A stretch of 15,718 bases of DNA. It comes from a bacterium (GTDB lineage: Bacteria; Patescibacteriota; Microgenomatia; UBA1400; PJMF01). The stretch spans positions 1 to 15,718 of the forward strand of contig OMIS01000029.1 in the NCBI GenBank assembly GCA_900299155.1, in the 5' to 3' direction. Each line of letters starts with the position of its first letter. The first letter of the stretch is position 1. The position numbers and the translations under genes were made by a program. The notes beneath the pieces are model-generated. The model saw nothing but the letters and a program-made list of their open reading frames with translations. It did no database searches and was not told the origin of the DNA. This document shows, piece by piece, positions 6,663 through 13,345 of the stretch.

Positions 6663-7112
6663 ATGCCAAATGTATACATTGGTGCTGACCATGGAGGGTT
6701 TGCAGTAAAAGAAAAGATCAAGCAACACCTAGAAGACCGTGGGTATACGGTGACTGATTGTGGTGCGATTGCACTTACCCCTGACGATGATTACCCAGAA
6801 TTTGCCGTTGCGGTAGCGCAAAAAATTGCTCAAGACCCATATGGTCGAGGTATCTTACTATGCAGATCTGGTGTGGGAATGACGATTGCCGCCAATAAAA
6901 TTGCTGGTGTTCGTGCTGCCACGCTCCATAATCCAGAAGAAGCTGCTCATGCACGCAGTCACGATGATATAAATGTTGCTGCATTCCCGGCTGATTATTT
7001 ATCAGAAGCTCAGTTGTTTGAAGTGCTGGGTATTTTTCTTGTTACTCCGTTTTCTGGTGAAGAGCGACACACACGAAGATTACAGCAAATTTCTGAAATA
7101 GAGCGTAGGTAG
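6663..7112 (+). CDS. rpiB: Ribose-5-phosphate isomerase B
   Basis: Interconverts ribose 5-phosphate and ribulose 5-phosphate in the cytoplasm. The RpiB/LacA signature is clear: GADHGG at residues 7-12, the catalytic cysteine Cys67 in LLCRSGVGMTIAANK, RAATLHN near 87-93 and ARSHDDINVAAF near 97-108. Length (149) is normal. The usual Gly after the catalytic Cys is Arg68, an unusual substitution next to the active site. A ribosome binding site (AGGAG, 6654-6658) lies four bases before the ATG. It follows the sufT-like gene by 34 bases and probably shares its transcript. A pentose-phosphate epimerase follows after a 196-base gap. Confidence 0.92.
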   Translation: MPNVYIGADHGGFAVKEKIKQHLEDRGYTVTDCGAIALTPDDDYPEFAVAVAQKIAQDPYGRGILLCRSGVGMTIAANKIAGVRAATLHNPEEAAHARSHDDINVAAFPADYLSEAQLFEVLGIFLVTPFSGEERHTRRLQQISEIERR

Positions 7113-7224
7113 AAGTAGGCAGCAGGGAGCTAGATTTTCTTGTAGTACCGTTGTGAGAACGTCACTGGTTACCATACAGTATCTCTACCTCTGAATAGTT
7201 CGAGCATCGAGCGAGCTGTTGCCG

Positions 7225-7261
7225 AGCGTGTACGAAAGGAAATGTAGTTCCCCGCTTTTTA
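7225..7261 (+). terminator. Possible imperfect intrinsic terminator after rpiB
   Basis: AGCG (7225-7228) can pair with CGCT (7253-7256), enclosing an inner GGAA (7238-7241)/TTCC (7248-7251) stem. Five T follow at 7256-7260. The large asymmetric internal loop weakens it. The rest of the 196-base gap (7113-7308) holds several copies of GAGC around 7202-7228 and no coding frame I can support. Confidence 0.35.
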
Positions 7262-7295
7262 TACTTACAACGCTGTAAATTATCGCGCAGTACGA

Positions 7296-7309
7296 TATAA
7301 TCCAGCTCA
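7296..7309 (+). promoter_or_regulatory. -10 box of likely leaderless promoter for the epimerase gene
   Basis: A perfect TATAAT at 7296-7301 is followed by 7 bases and then the ATG at 7309, so transcription would begin at or next to the start codon. A poor -35 (TGTAAA, 7274-7279) is 16 bases upstream. There is no ribosome binding site, which fits a leaderless message. Confidence 0.55.
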
Positions 7310-7968
7310 TGAAAATTTATCCTGCTATCCTGACGGATTCACTTTCCCAAGCACAACAACAATTAGATATTGCTCAAGAACTCTCGGATATTGAGACAGT
7401 GCAAATTGACATTATCGATGGACGATTCGCTGATAATTTGACTTTCACTGCTGCAGATTTTGGAGAACTTGAGTTTGGTGACTTAACCTGTGATCTCCAC
7501 TTGATGACGGAAGAACCCATGGATGCGGTCTATGAATTGATTGAGTATTCCAAGGTTGTGCCAGTTCGTGCAGTGATTGGGCAAGTGGAGCGTATGAGTA
7601 ATCAAAAATTCTTTTTGGAAGAGGTAGAAAAACATGAATGGGAACCAGGATTATCATTAGATATTTTCACACCCCTTGAGGCGATAGATGATGATAGTTG
7701 GCAGTTTCTCAAAGTAGTGCAGCTGATGGGTGTGGAAGCGGGATTTCAGGGACAACAGTTTAATCCACATGTGTTAGAAAAAATTGAAGAATTGAAACTG
7801 CTCGCGCTCAAGTTTGAGAAATCAATTGAAATTATTGTTGATGGTGGTGTTACCACAGAAACAATGAAAAAAATCGTTGATGTAGGCGTGGATAGTGTGG
7901 CTGTGGGCAGTGCCTTATGGAATGCCACAGACAAACAAGCATTGCTAAACTCCCTCGCTCGTGTGTAA
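7309..7968 (+). CDS. rpe: Divergent ribulose-phosphate 3-epimerase
   Basis: Predicted TIM-barrel enzyme interconverting ribulose 5-phosphate and xylulose 5-phosphate. Family blocks are in order: PAIL near the N-terminus, QIDIIDGRFADNLTF at 32-46, DLHLM with His64, GVEAGFQGQQFNP near 144-156, IIVDGGV with Asp178 and VGSALW near 203-208. Length (219) is normal. The histidine expected two residues before Asp34, one of four metal ligands in standard enzymes, is Gln32, while Asp34, His64 and Asp178 remain. The VHAEA-type block is also changed to IGQVE. It may use its metal differently or have a shifted substrate. RpiB upstream supports a pentose-phosphate role. The stop is 12 bases before the LOG-family gene. 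Confidence 0.8.
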   Translation: MKIYPAILTDSLSQAQQQLDIAQELSDIETVQIDIIDGRFADNLTFTAADFGELEFGDLTCDLHLMTEEPMDAVYELIEYSKVVPVRAVIGQVERMSNQKFFLEEVEKHEWEPGLSLDIFTPLEAIDDDSWQFLKVVQLMGVEAGFQGQQFNPHVLEKIEELKLLALKFEKSIEIIVDGGVTTETMKKIVDVGVDSVAVGSALWNATDKQALLNSLARV

Positions 7969-7980
7969 ACTGTACCACAC

Positions 7981-8688
7981 ATGAAACAACAAATTACTGT
8001 CCCTCGTGCAAAACAACACTGCACAATAAATAAAGTAGCTATTTTTGGTAGTGCTGATATAGACCCACAACATCCACTCTATGAAGAGGTTTTCAAGATA
8101 GCACGCTACCTAGCGTATCACGACAAAATTGTAATCAATGGTGGTGGCCCAGGTGTGATGGATGCTGCCACAAAAGGTGCGCAAGCAGGTGGTGGAAGAA
8201 CACTAGTTGTCACGTTTAATCCTGTAGATATGCCAGAGTTTGAAGGTCGGTTTCATGGCAATAAAGCAGATAAAGAAATTAAAGCTGCAAATTATATTGA
8301 GCGAATGTTTGGATTGATTGATAATGCAGACATTTTTATTTGTGTACAGGGAGGAACTGGCACGCTGAGTGAGTGGGCCACTGCATGGTTACTTGCCCAT
8401 CTCTATTATGGTAATCATAAACCACTAATCCTCTACGGAGATTTTTGGCATGATGTGATGCGCGTGATGAACGACCATTTTTTCATTGGTGAGAAGGAAA
8501 ATAGTGTCTATAAAATTGTGAAGAATGAAGAAGAGATGATTCAAGCGTTGAATGAGTTTGAACAAGAACTCAACCAACGTTGTGCATTACCACATCGTGA
8601 AGAATCAGCTCCTCAAACAGCTACTCCCCAAGTAACTACACCTCAGGAGCCAGACCTCACTCCTGAACAAGCATCCGCGATGATGTAG
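7981..8688 (+). CDS. LOG-family (Rossmann-fold) nucleotide hydrolase-like protein
   Basis: Member of the LOG/'lysine decarboxylase-like' family; characterised members are phosphoribohydrolases acting on nucleoside 5'-monophosphates. VAIFGSADI at about 19-27 begins the Rossmann fold; GGGPGVMDAA at about 54-63 and QGGTGTLSEW at 123-132 are the two signature loops. In the second, the usual Pro before GG is Gln123, while the Glu of the GTxxE motif (Glu131) is present. The C-terminal 40 residues or so are a Glu/Pro/Thr-rich tail. It lies 12 bases after the epimerase gene without its own ribosome binding site, so it is probably on the same transcript. The actual substrate cannot be told from sequence. 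Confidence 0.85.
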   Translation: MKQQITVPRAKQHCTINKVAIFGSADIDPQHPLYEEVFKIARYLAYHDKIVINGGGPGVMDAATKGAQAGGGRTLVVTFNPVDMPEFEGRFHGNKADKEIKAANYIERMFGLIDNADIFICVQGGTGTLSEWATAWLLAHLYYGNHKPLILYGDFWHDVMRVMNDHFFIGEKENSVYKIVKNEEEMIQALNEFEQELNQRCALPHREESAPQTATPQVTTPQEPDLTPEQASAMM

Positions 8689-8775
8689 TAAACAGAATAT
8701 CTGTATACAATTTGCGCAGAGCCAACTAAACAGATTCTTAAAACGATAGTAGTATCTGATATAGCTAGTTTTTTC

Positions 8776-8786
8776 TGGTATATAAA
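8776..8786 (+). promoter_or_regulatory. Possible extended -10 promoter for the PfkB-family kinase gene
   Basis: TGGTATATA (TG at 8776-8777, TATATA at 8779-8784, with an overlapping TATAAA at 8781-8786) forms an extended -10 about 20 bases before the ATG at 8804. No good -35 and no ribosome binding site are visible. A similar TGGTATAT element sits before ftsK. Confidence 0.35.
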
Positions 8787-8803
8787 TGAGTTAGTATTAG
8801 AGT

Positions 8804-9733
8804 ATGCAGGATATTTTGACGATTGGTTCAGCGTTAATTGATATATTTATCAAATCTCCACACTTTGAAATTGAAAAAAGTGCCACTGGGGCTAAACTTT
8901 GCCAGATGTATGGTGAAAAATTAGAGGTAAGCTCATTTGAAGTGCGTACTGGTGGGGGTGGAAGTAATACTGCTGTGGGCTTTGCTCGGGCAGGGTTTAG
9001 TGTGGCAAGTATTACTGAAACAGGTAATGATGTATTTTCTGGGGTTATCCTTGATGAGTTTCACAAAGAATTTGTCTCTACTCGGTTTGTAGCTCAAGAA
9101 CGTAAAGAACAGACCGGTGGATCAGTTATTTTAGTGGGATCAGATGGTGGTAGAACGGTTATGGTGCATCGAGGTGCTTCGTCGTTACTTGATCCGAGGG
9201 ATATCCCTGTAGTGAGTTTACGAGATTGCAAATGGGTACATCTCTCAAGTATCGCAGGTCGGCTCGAGACATTACAGACGATTGGTGATGCACTACAAAC
9301 TAGTACTGGCTATATGTCCTGGAATCCAGGCAGAGGTGAGCTTGAGCTATTAAAAACAGGCAGATTACGCATACAGGATATGCCCTGCAAAATTATGTTT
9401 TGCAATAAGACTGAGTGGCAGAGTATTAGTGCACTACAGCAGCAGATTTTAGAGAATGTGGGTGAAGTGATTGTGACCGATGGCAGCTCTCCAGGTGTCG
9501 TATATCTTGGCGCGGCTCTCAGTGATGCGATTGAATTTACTCCCCCTCAAAGTGAGGCTGTTGACGAAACTGGGGCTGGTGATGGATTTGCTGTGGGCTA
9601 TGTAACTGGCCGCTTATATGGCAAAGAACCAGCAGAAGCACTCGAATGGGGCTTAAAAAATGCACAGTCGGTTATCCAATACTACGGAGCAAAAGAAGGA
9701 TTATTAACCCAAGCGCAAATGGCGCTCGCGTAA
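8804..9733 (+). CDS. PfkB-family carbohydrate/nucleoside kinase
   Basis: Ribokinase-fold kinase transferring phosphate from ATP to a sugar or nucleoside. The N-terminal strand ILTIGSALIDIF is typical. TGGGGSNTAVGFARAG at about 49-64 is the first PfkB signature region (substrate-binding GG-N loop). DETGAGDGFAVGY at 254-266 is the second, with catalytic base Asp260 and the anion hole Gly-Ala-Gly. Length (309) is usual for the family. The residues seen do not distinguish ribokinase, adenosine kinase or fructokinase types. Neighbouring pentose-phosphate enzymes make a pentose substrate plausible, which is inference only. There is no Shine-Dalgarno site; the start is the first ATG after the promoter-like element. 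Confidence 0.85.
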   Translation: MQDILTIGSALIDIFIKSPHFEIEKSATGAKLCQMYGEKLEVSSFEVRTGGGGSNTAVGFARAGFSVASITETGNDVFSGVILDEFHKEFVSTRFVAQERKEQTGGSVILVGSDGGRTVMVHRGASSLLDPRDIPVVSLRDCKWVHLSSIAGRLETLQTIGDALQTSTGYMSWNPGRGELELLKTGRLRIQDMPCKIMFCNKTEWQSISALQQQILENVGEVIVTDGSSPGVVYLGAALSDAIEFTPPQSEAVDETGAGDGFAVGYVTGRLYGKEPAEALEWGLKNAQSVIQYYGAKEGLLTQAQMALA

Positions 9734-9742
9734 ATAATTTGT

Positions 9743-9755
9743 CATAATAGAACTA
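9743..9755 (+). promoter_or_regulatory. -10 box of possible leaderless promoter for the Lon-like gene
   Basis: CATAAT at 9743-9748 lies 6 bases before the ATG at 9755, matching the layout before the epimerase and yjjX genes. There is no ribosome binding site. The 21-base gap after the kinase stop would otherwise allow simple read-through. Confidence 0.35.
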
Positions 9756-10813
9756 TGTCCGACTATAAAGTTATTCTCGAGCAGGAAATTGAAGCACTGA
9801 AACAAAAAGTCAGTCAAGCTGTGATGCCTGAAGAGATGCATGCCAAGGTGAATAAAGATATCGTGGCACTCGAGCGGTCTGTGGCGTTGGGTAGTTATGA
9901 TGAGAAATATGAAAAAGTGTCGCGGTATATAGATTGGGCTTTGAAGGTCCCCTGGGAAAAAGAATCTGCAGATAACTTAGATATTGAGCGTACCAAAGCA
10001 GTTTTTGAAAAGCATCACTATGGTATGCAGGATGTTAAAAATCGTTTCCTAGAGTATGTTTCGGTGTTGAAGTTGCGTAAAGAGCAGTTTGCGGATCAAT
10101 CATTTCGTGCCCCTGTGTTGCTTTTGGTGGGGTTGGTAGGTACTGGTAAAACTACCTTTGCGTATTCACTTGCTGAAGCACTTGATAGACAACTGGTTCG
10201 TATTCCGTTTGGTGGTATGGGTAGTTCTCAAGAGCTGCGAGGCAGTAGCCGTTTGTATCTAGAAGCAGAACCAGGCAGAGTAATCAAAGGTATCTGTGAA
10301 GCTGGCGTGCGTAACCCTATCTTTTTACTTGATGAAATTGACCGTGTGGCCAAGGAGGCAAATCGCGACATCATGGGTGTTTTGGTGGAGTTGCTTGACC
10401 CTGCCCAGAACCATTCGTTCCGTGATGCATATCTTGATTATCCAGTGGATCTTTCTCATGCAATTTTTCTTGCTACAGCAAACAATACTGGTGATATCGC
10501 CACTGCTGTGATGGACCGTATGGAGCGTATTGCTATGCCGTCATACACCGATAAAGAAAAAATTGTCATTGCACAAAAGTATGTGTTGCCAGGTTTGCTA
10601 GAAAAAGCAGGCTTGAAGCCACAGCAATTTATTATGGATGATGCAATTTGGCCACTGATTGTCCGCCCACTGGGGTATGATATGGGTATTCGTACCCTAC
10701 AGCGTACCCTTGAAGGTGCTGTACGCAAGGCAGCGCGCATTATTGTGGAAAAGGGATATCCAGAGGTAATCATTACGTTGGAGAATAGAAAGATCTTCCT
10801 GCCTCAATATTAA
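9755..10813 (+). CDS. Lon-like AAA+ ATPase lacking the protease domain
   Basis: ATP-driven unfoldase or remodelling ATPase. Residues about 1-100 match the helical segment just before the Lon ATPase domain (YIDWALKVPW, then LDIERTKAVFEKHHYGMQDVKNRFLEY). The AAA+ module follows: Walker A GLVGTGKTT at 126-134, Walker B IFLLDEID with Asp193-Glu194, sensor-1 Asn in TANN (about 240-244), and the lid with GYDMGIRTLQR carrying the sensor-2-type Arg. The protein stops at 352, right after the lid. The Lon N-terminal substrate-binding domain and the C-terminal Ser-Lys protease domain are both absent, and no protease remnant is found downstream. The intact motifs argue against decay. A membrane protein gene begins 3 bases after the stop, suggesting they act together. 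Confidence 0.88.
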   Translation: MSDYKVILEQEIEALKQKVSQAVMPEEMHAKVNKDIVALERSVALGSYDEKYEKVSRYIDWALKVPWEKESADNLDIERTKAVFEKHHYGMQDVKNRFLEYVSVLKLRKEQFADQSFRAPVLLLVGLVGTGKTTFAYSLAEALDRQLVRIPFGGMGSSQELRGSSRLYLEAEPGRVIKGICEAGVRNPIFLLDEIDRVAKEANRDIMGVLVELLDPAQNHSFRDAYLDYPVDLSHAIFLATANNTGDIATAVMDRMERIAMPSYTDKEKIVIAQKYVLPGLLEKAGLKPQQFIMDDAIWPLIVRPLGYDMGIRTLQRTLEGAVRKAARIIVEKGYPEVIITLENRKIFLPQY

Positions 10814-10816
10814 ACT

Positions 10817-11614
10817 ATGTTCGTATTGTTATTTTTAATTCCGATTTTCGTTATTATTAGCGGTTTGTTGGTCTATCCACATAATGGTAAACGCGAGTTT
10901 CTCAAGATGGATCTAGTGCAGTTTTTTTATGCATTTGTTGTAGCGCCATTACTGTTTATCTGGCTCAAAAGTTTTATGTATATCTTCTTAAAAAATGAGT
11001 TGGGTGATTCACTTACGCAGCTGCAAGTTTTTGTGATTGATACGGGCTTTAGTGTATTGAGTTTGTACGTCTTCGCATTTGTAGTAATTCATTCACTCAC
11101 CGCCACATTTAACCGCAGGCTTGTCAGAGATCCGCTCTACGATATTTTTGCCCACTCAGAGTTTTTCCATCTCTGGCTAAGCCACATTGTAATGTTCATT
11201 GGCTTACTTTCTAGCTTAACGATCTTGGCCTTCTTAAATATCTTTTTACCCCTGGATTTTGAAATCAATAAAATTTGGTTTTATGCTGTCTGTGGCTCAG
11301 GTATTTTGGGTGGAACATTCGCATTTTTAATGGTCTGGCTATCAGATCCTAAACAAGAAGGTGCTCGTTTTATGCGGATTATGAAACTGGTATTTGGGCT
11401 CTTTTTTATGATGTACAGTGTGGTATATTTTATCTTCACGCCATCGTTCGATGCGTCTGCAGGTATGTTTTGGTGGAGTTTCTCAAGTGTCGCAACACTT
11501 GCTGCATGGTCGCTCTTTACCTATAAATCTGTTCGAGCCTATACTTTATTTGATCGCATTAGTGATCGGTTCAAACATCTTACTTGGGGAACTAATATAC
11601 AGTTATTTAAATAA
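10817..11614 (+). CDS. Multi-pass membrane protein of unknown function
   Basis: Not recognised. The 265 residues contain about seven hydrophobic segments, near residues 1-20, 34-56, 72-96, 122-146, 157-180, 190-212 and 220-240. There are basic or mixed loops such as FNRRLVRDPLYD near 94-105 and WLSDPKQEGARFMR near 175-188. No transporter, channel or protease signature is visible, and there are few charged residues within the membrane segments. The ATG is only 3 bases after the stop of the Lon-like ATPase gene and lacks its own ribosome binding site, so translation is probably coupled. The RNase J gene follows 8 bases later with a good ribosome binding site that overlaps this stop. All three are likely co-transcribed. 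Confidence 0.75.
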   Translation: MFVLLFLIPIFVIISGLLVYPHNGKREFLKMDLVQFFYAFVVAPLLFIWLKSFMYIFLKNELGDSLTQLQVFVIDTGFSVLSLYVFAFVVIHSLTATFNRRLVRDPLYDIFAHSEFFHLWLSHIVMFIGLLSSLTILAFLNIFLPLDFEINKIWFYAVCGSGILGGTFAFLMVWLSDPKQEGARFMRIMKLVFGLFFMMYSVVYFIFTPSFDASAGMFWWSFSSVATLAAWSLFTYKSVRAYTLFDRISDRFKHLTWGTNIQLFK

Positions 11615-11622
11615 AGGAAGTT

Positions 11623-13281
11623 ATGAGCAAATTAAAAATAGTTGCACTCGGAGGCATGGGATCTGTAACACAGAACATGTTTCTCTATGAGTATGAGGAT
11701 GAAATTTTATTAGTTGATTGTGGCATAGGATTCCCTGATTCATACATGCCAGGTGTAGACGTACTTATACCAGACGTACGCTACTTGTTGGATTCCATAG
11801 AAAAGGGCAAACAGCTTGTTGGCCAAGTCTTTACCCATGGTCATGATGATCATATCGCTGCAGCACCGTATATTTACTCAAGATTGCCAGAGTTCCCAAT
11901 ATTTGCTTCACCTCTGACTGCTCGGTTTGCTGAAGAGCGTCTCAATGATGGCGGGATTACCAGAAAAGTAACCGCAGTCAGTACTACAGAGCCAGTTCAA
12001 ATTGGTAGCTATTTTAGCGTTCGCTTTATCCCTGTGACGCACTCCGTCCCTGATACTCGTCATGTTGTCATAGAAACCCCTGAAGGTATCATTTATCACG
12101 GTAGTGATTTCAAACTGGATCCAAGCCCAGTGGATGGTGAAGTGACCGATAAAAAGACGATTCAAGAAGTGGCAGCTCAAGGGGTGCTCTGCATGATGAT
12201 TGACTGTCTGCGCGTAGAACGAGAAGAGGAAACGCCTTCTGAAAAAACCGTAGGCCCAACACTTGATCAGACCATGGCGGAAACAACAGGTAAGTATATT
12301 CTTACTTTGATGAGTTCTCATATCCACCGGATTCAGCAAGCAGTGTGGGCAGCAGAAAAGCATAATAGAAAAATGGTATTTATTGGTCGCTCAGTGGAGC
12401 AAAACGTCAAGTTGGCACTCGAGCTGAAGAAGTTAGAGCTGCCCCGCAGTATGATCGTGGATAAACGTGAACTCAATGATTACAAAGATAACGAGTTATG
12501 CGTTGTCGTGGCAGGCAGCCAAGGTCAAGAAGGTTCATCTCTAATGCGTGCAATTTATGGTGAGCACCCAATGCTTTCTATAAAACCAAATGATACAGTA
12601 GTCTTCTCAGCGGATGCTATTCCAGGCAATGAAGTAGCATACTACGAGGCAATTGATGAACTAGCTCGAAACAGAATTCATGTGCTATATCCTTCCATCA
12701 TGCCGGGTCTCCACAGCTCTGGGCACGCCAGTATGTTGGAACAGCGTGAATTACTGAGTTGGGTAAAACCGAAGTATGTTTTGCCAGTAGGTGGTGCTGA
12801 TAGACACCGCTATAAATTCTTTGAGATGGTAGCAAAACCACTTGGGTTTACAGAAAAACAAGTTCTTCTTCCAGAATCTGGCGAAATCCTTGGATTTGAA
12901 CAAGGAAATGTCAGTCCTGTAGACACAATTAGTCTCCAACCACAGATTGTTGATGGATTAGGTATTGGTGATGTCGGTCCAATCGTGCTTTCTGATCGCC
13001 GAACACTCGGACAATCTGGAATAGTCGTTGTCGTCATTCCACGTCACAAAAAGGAATTCTTACTTAAGGAAGTAGCTGTGGTTTCTCGCGGCTTTATCTT
13101 TATGAAAGATGCAGAAGAAGTAGTGGAGTTTATAAAGCAGACAGTAGCCGAGATTATTTCTGAGAATGAACAAGTTAAGGATGACGAAGTGCGCCGCGTT
13201 ATTGAGCGAAGATTGTCACGAAAATTATATAAAATCATTCAGCGTGAGCCGATGATCGTGCCTGTTATACTTGATGTGTAA
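11623..13281 (+). CDS. rnj: Ribonuclease J with an altered metal-binding motif
   Basis: Metallo-beta-lactamase/beta-CASP exo-/endoribonuclease for RNA processing and decay. The start is set by AAAGGAAG (11613-11620), two bases before the ATG. Metal-binding residues seen are the HxHxDH motif H72-G-H74-D-D76-H77, His140 in VTHSVPD and Asp162 in HGSDFKLD. The beta-CASP domain spans about 200-350, and motif B is His368 in SSGHAS. Motif C, normally PVHGE, reads PVGGADRHR, with Gly390 where the histidine should be; the spacing from His368 equals that in B. subtilis RNase J1 as I recall it, so this is not an alignment slip. His395 lies five residues on. The C-terminal domain (about 430-552) is present, so length is normal. 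Identity is firm; the effect of the change is unknown. Confidence 0.93.
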   Translation: MSKLKIVALGGMGSVTQNMFLYEYEDEILLVDCGIGFPDSYMPGVDVLIPDVRYLLDSIEKGKQLVGQVFTHGHDDHIAAAPYIYSRLPEFPIFASPLTARFAEERLNDGGITRKVTAVSTTEPVQIGSYFSVRFIPVTHSVPDTRHVVIETPEGIIYHGSDFKLDPSPVDGEVTDKKTIQEVAAQGVLCMMIDCLRVEREEETPSEKTVGPTLDQTMAETTGKYILTLMSSHIHRIQQAVWAAEKHNRKMVFIGRSVEQNVKLALELKKLELPRSMIVDKRELNDYKDNELCVVVAGSQGQEGSSLMRAIYGEHPMLSIKPNDTVVFSADAIPGNEVAYYEAIDELARNRIHVLYPSIMPGLHSSGHASMLEQRELLSWVKPKYVLPVGGADRHRYKFFEMVAKPLGFTEKQVLLPESGEILGFEQGNVSPVDTISLQPQIVDGLGIGDVGPIVLSDRRTLGQSGIVVVVIPRHKKEFLLKEVAVVSRGFIFMKDAEEVVEFIKQTVAEIISENEQVKDDEVRRVIERRLSRKLYKIIQREPMIVPVILDV

Positions 13282-13293
13282 TCGGTTTCCCTC

Positions 13294-13330
13294 TTGAAAG
13301 TAGAGGGCAAAATGTGGTATATCCTATAAT
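13294..13330 (+). promoter_or_regulatory. Promoter region for ftsK
   Basis: TTGAAA (13294-13299) is followed after 18 bases by TATATC (13318-13323) with an extended TGG in front. A perfect TATAAT lies at 13325-13330, but 25 bases from that -35. Either -10 would give a very short leader before the ATG at 13346, which has no ribosome binding site. A 6-bp hairpin (CCCTCT 13289-13294 with AGAGGG 13302-13307) overlaps the -35. Confidence 0.45.
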
Positions 13331-13345
13331 ATAGAATAATCAAGC

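Noticed and set aside
9755..10813. Lon-like gene as a frameshifted full-length Lon
   Set aside because: Nothing resembling the Lon Ser-Lys protease domain appears in any frame downstream; the next gene is a membrane protein.
13289..13307. Hairpin between rnj and ftsK as an intrinsic terminator
   Set aside because: The 6-bp stem is real but no T-run follows; it overlaps the -35 of the ftsK promoter instead.
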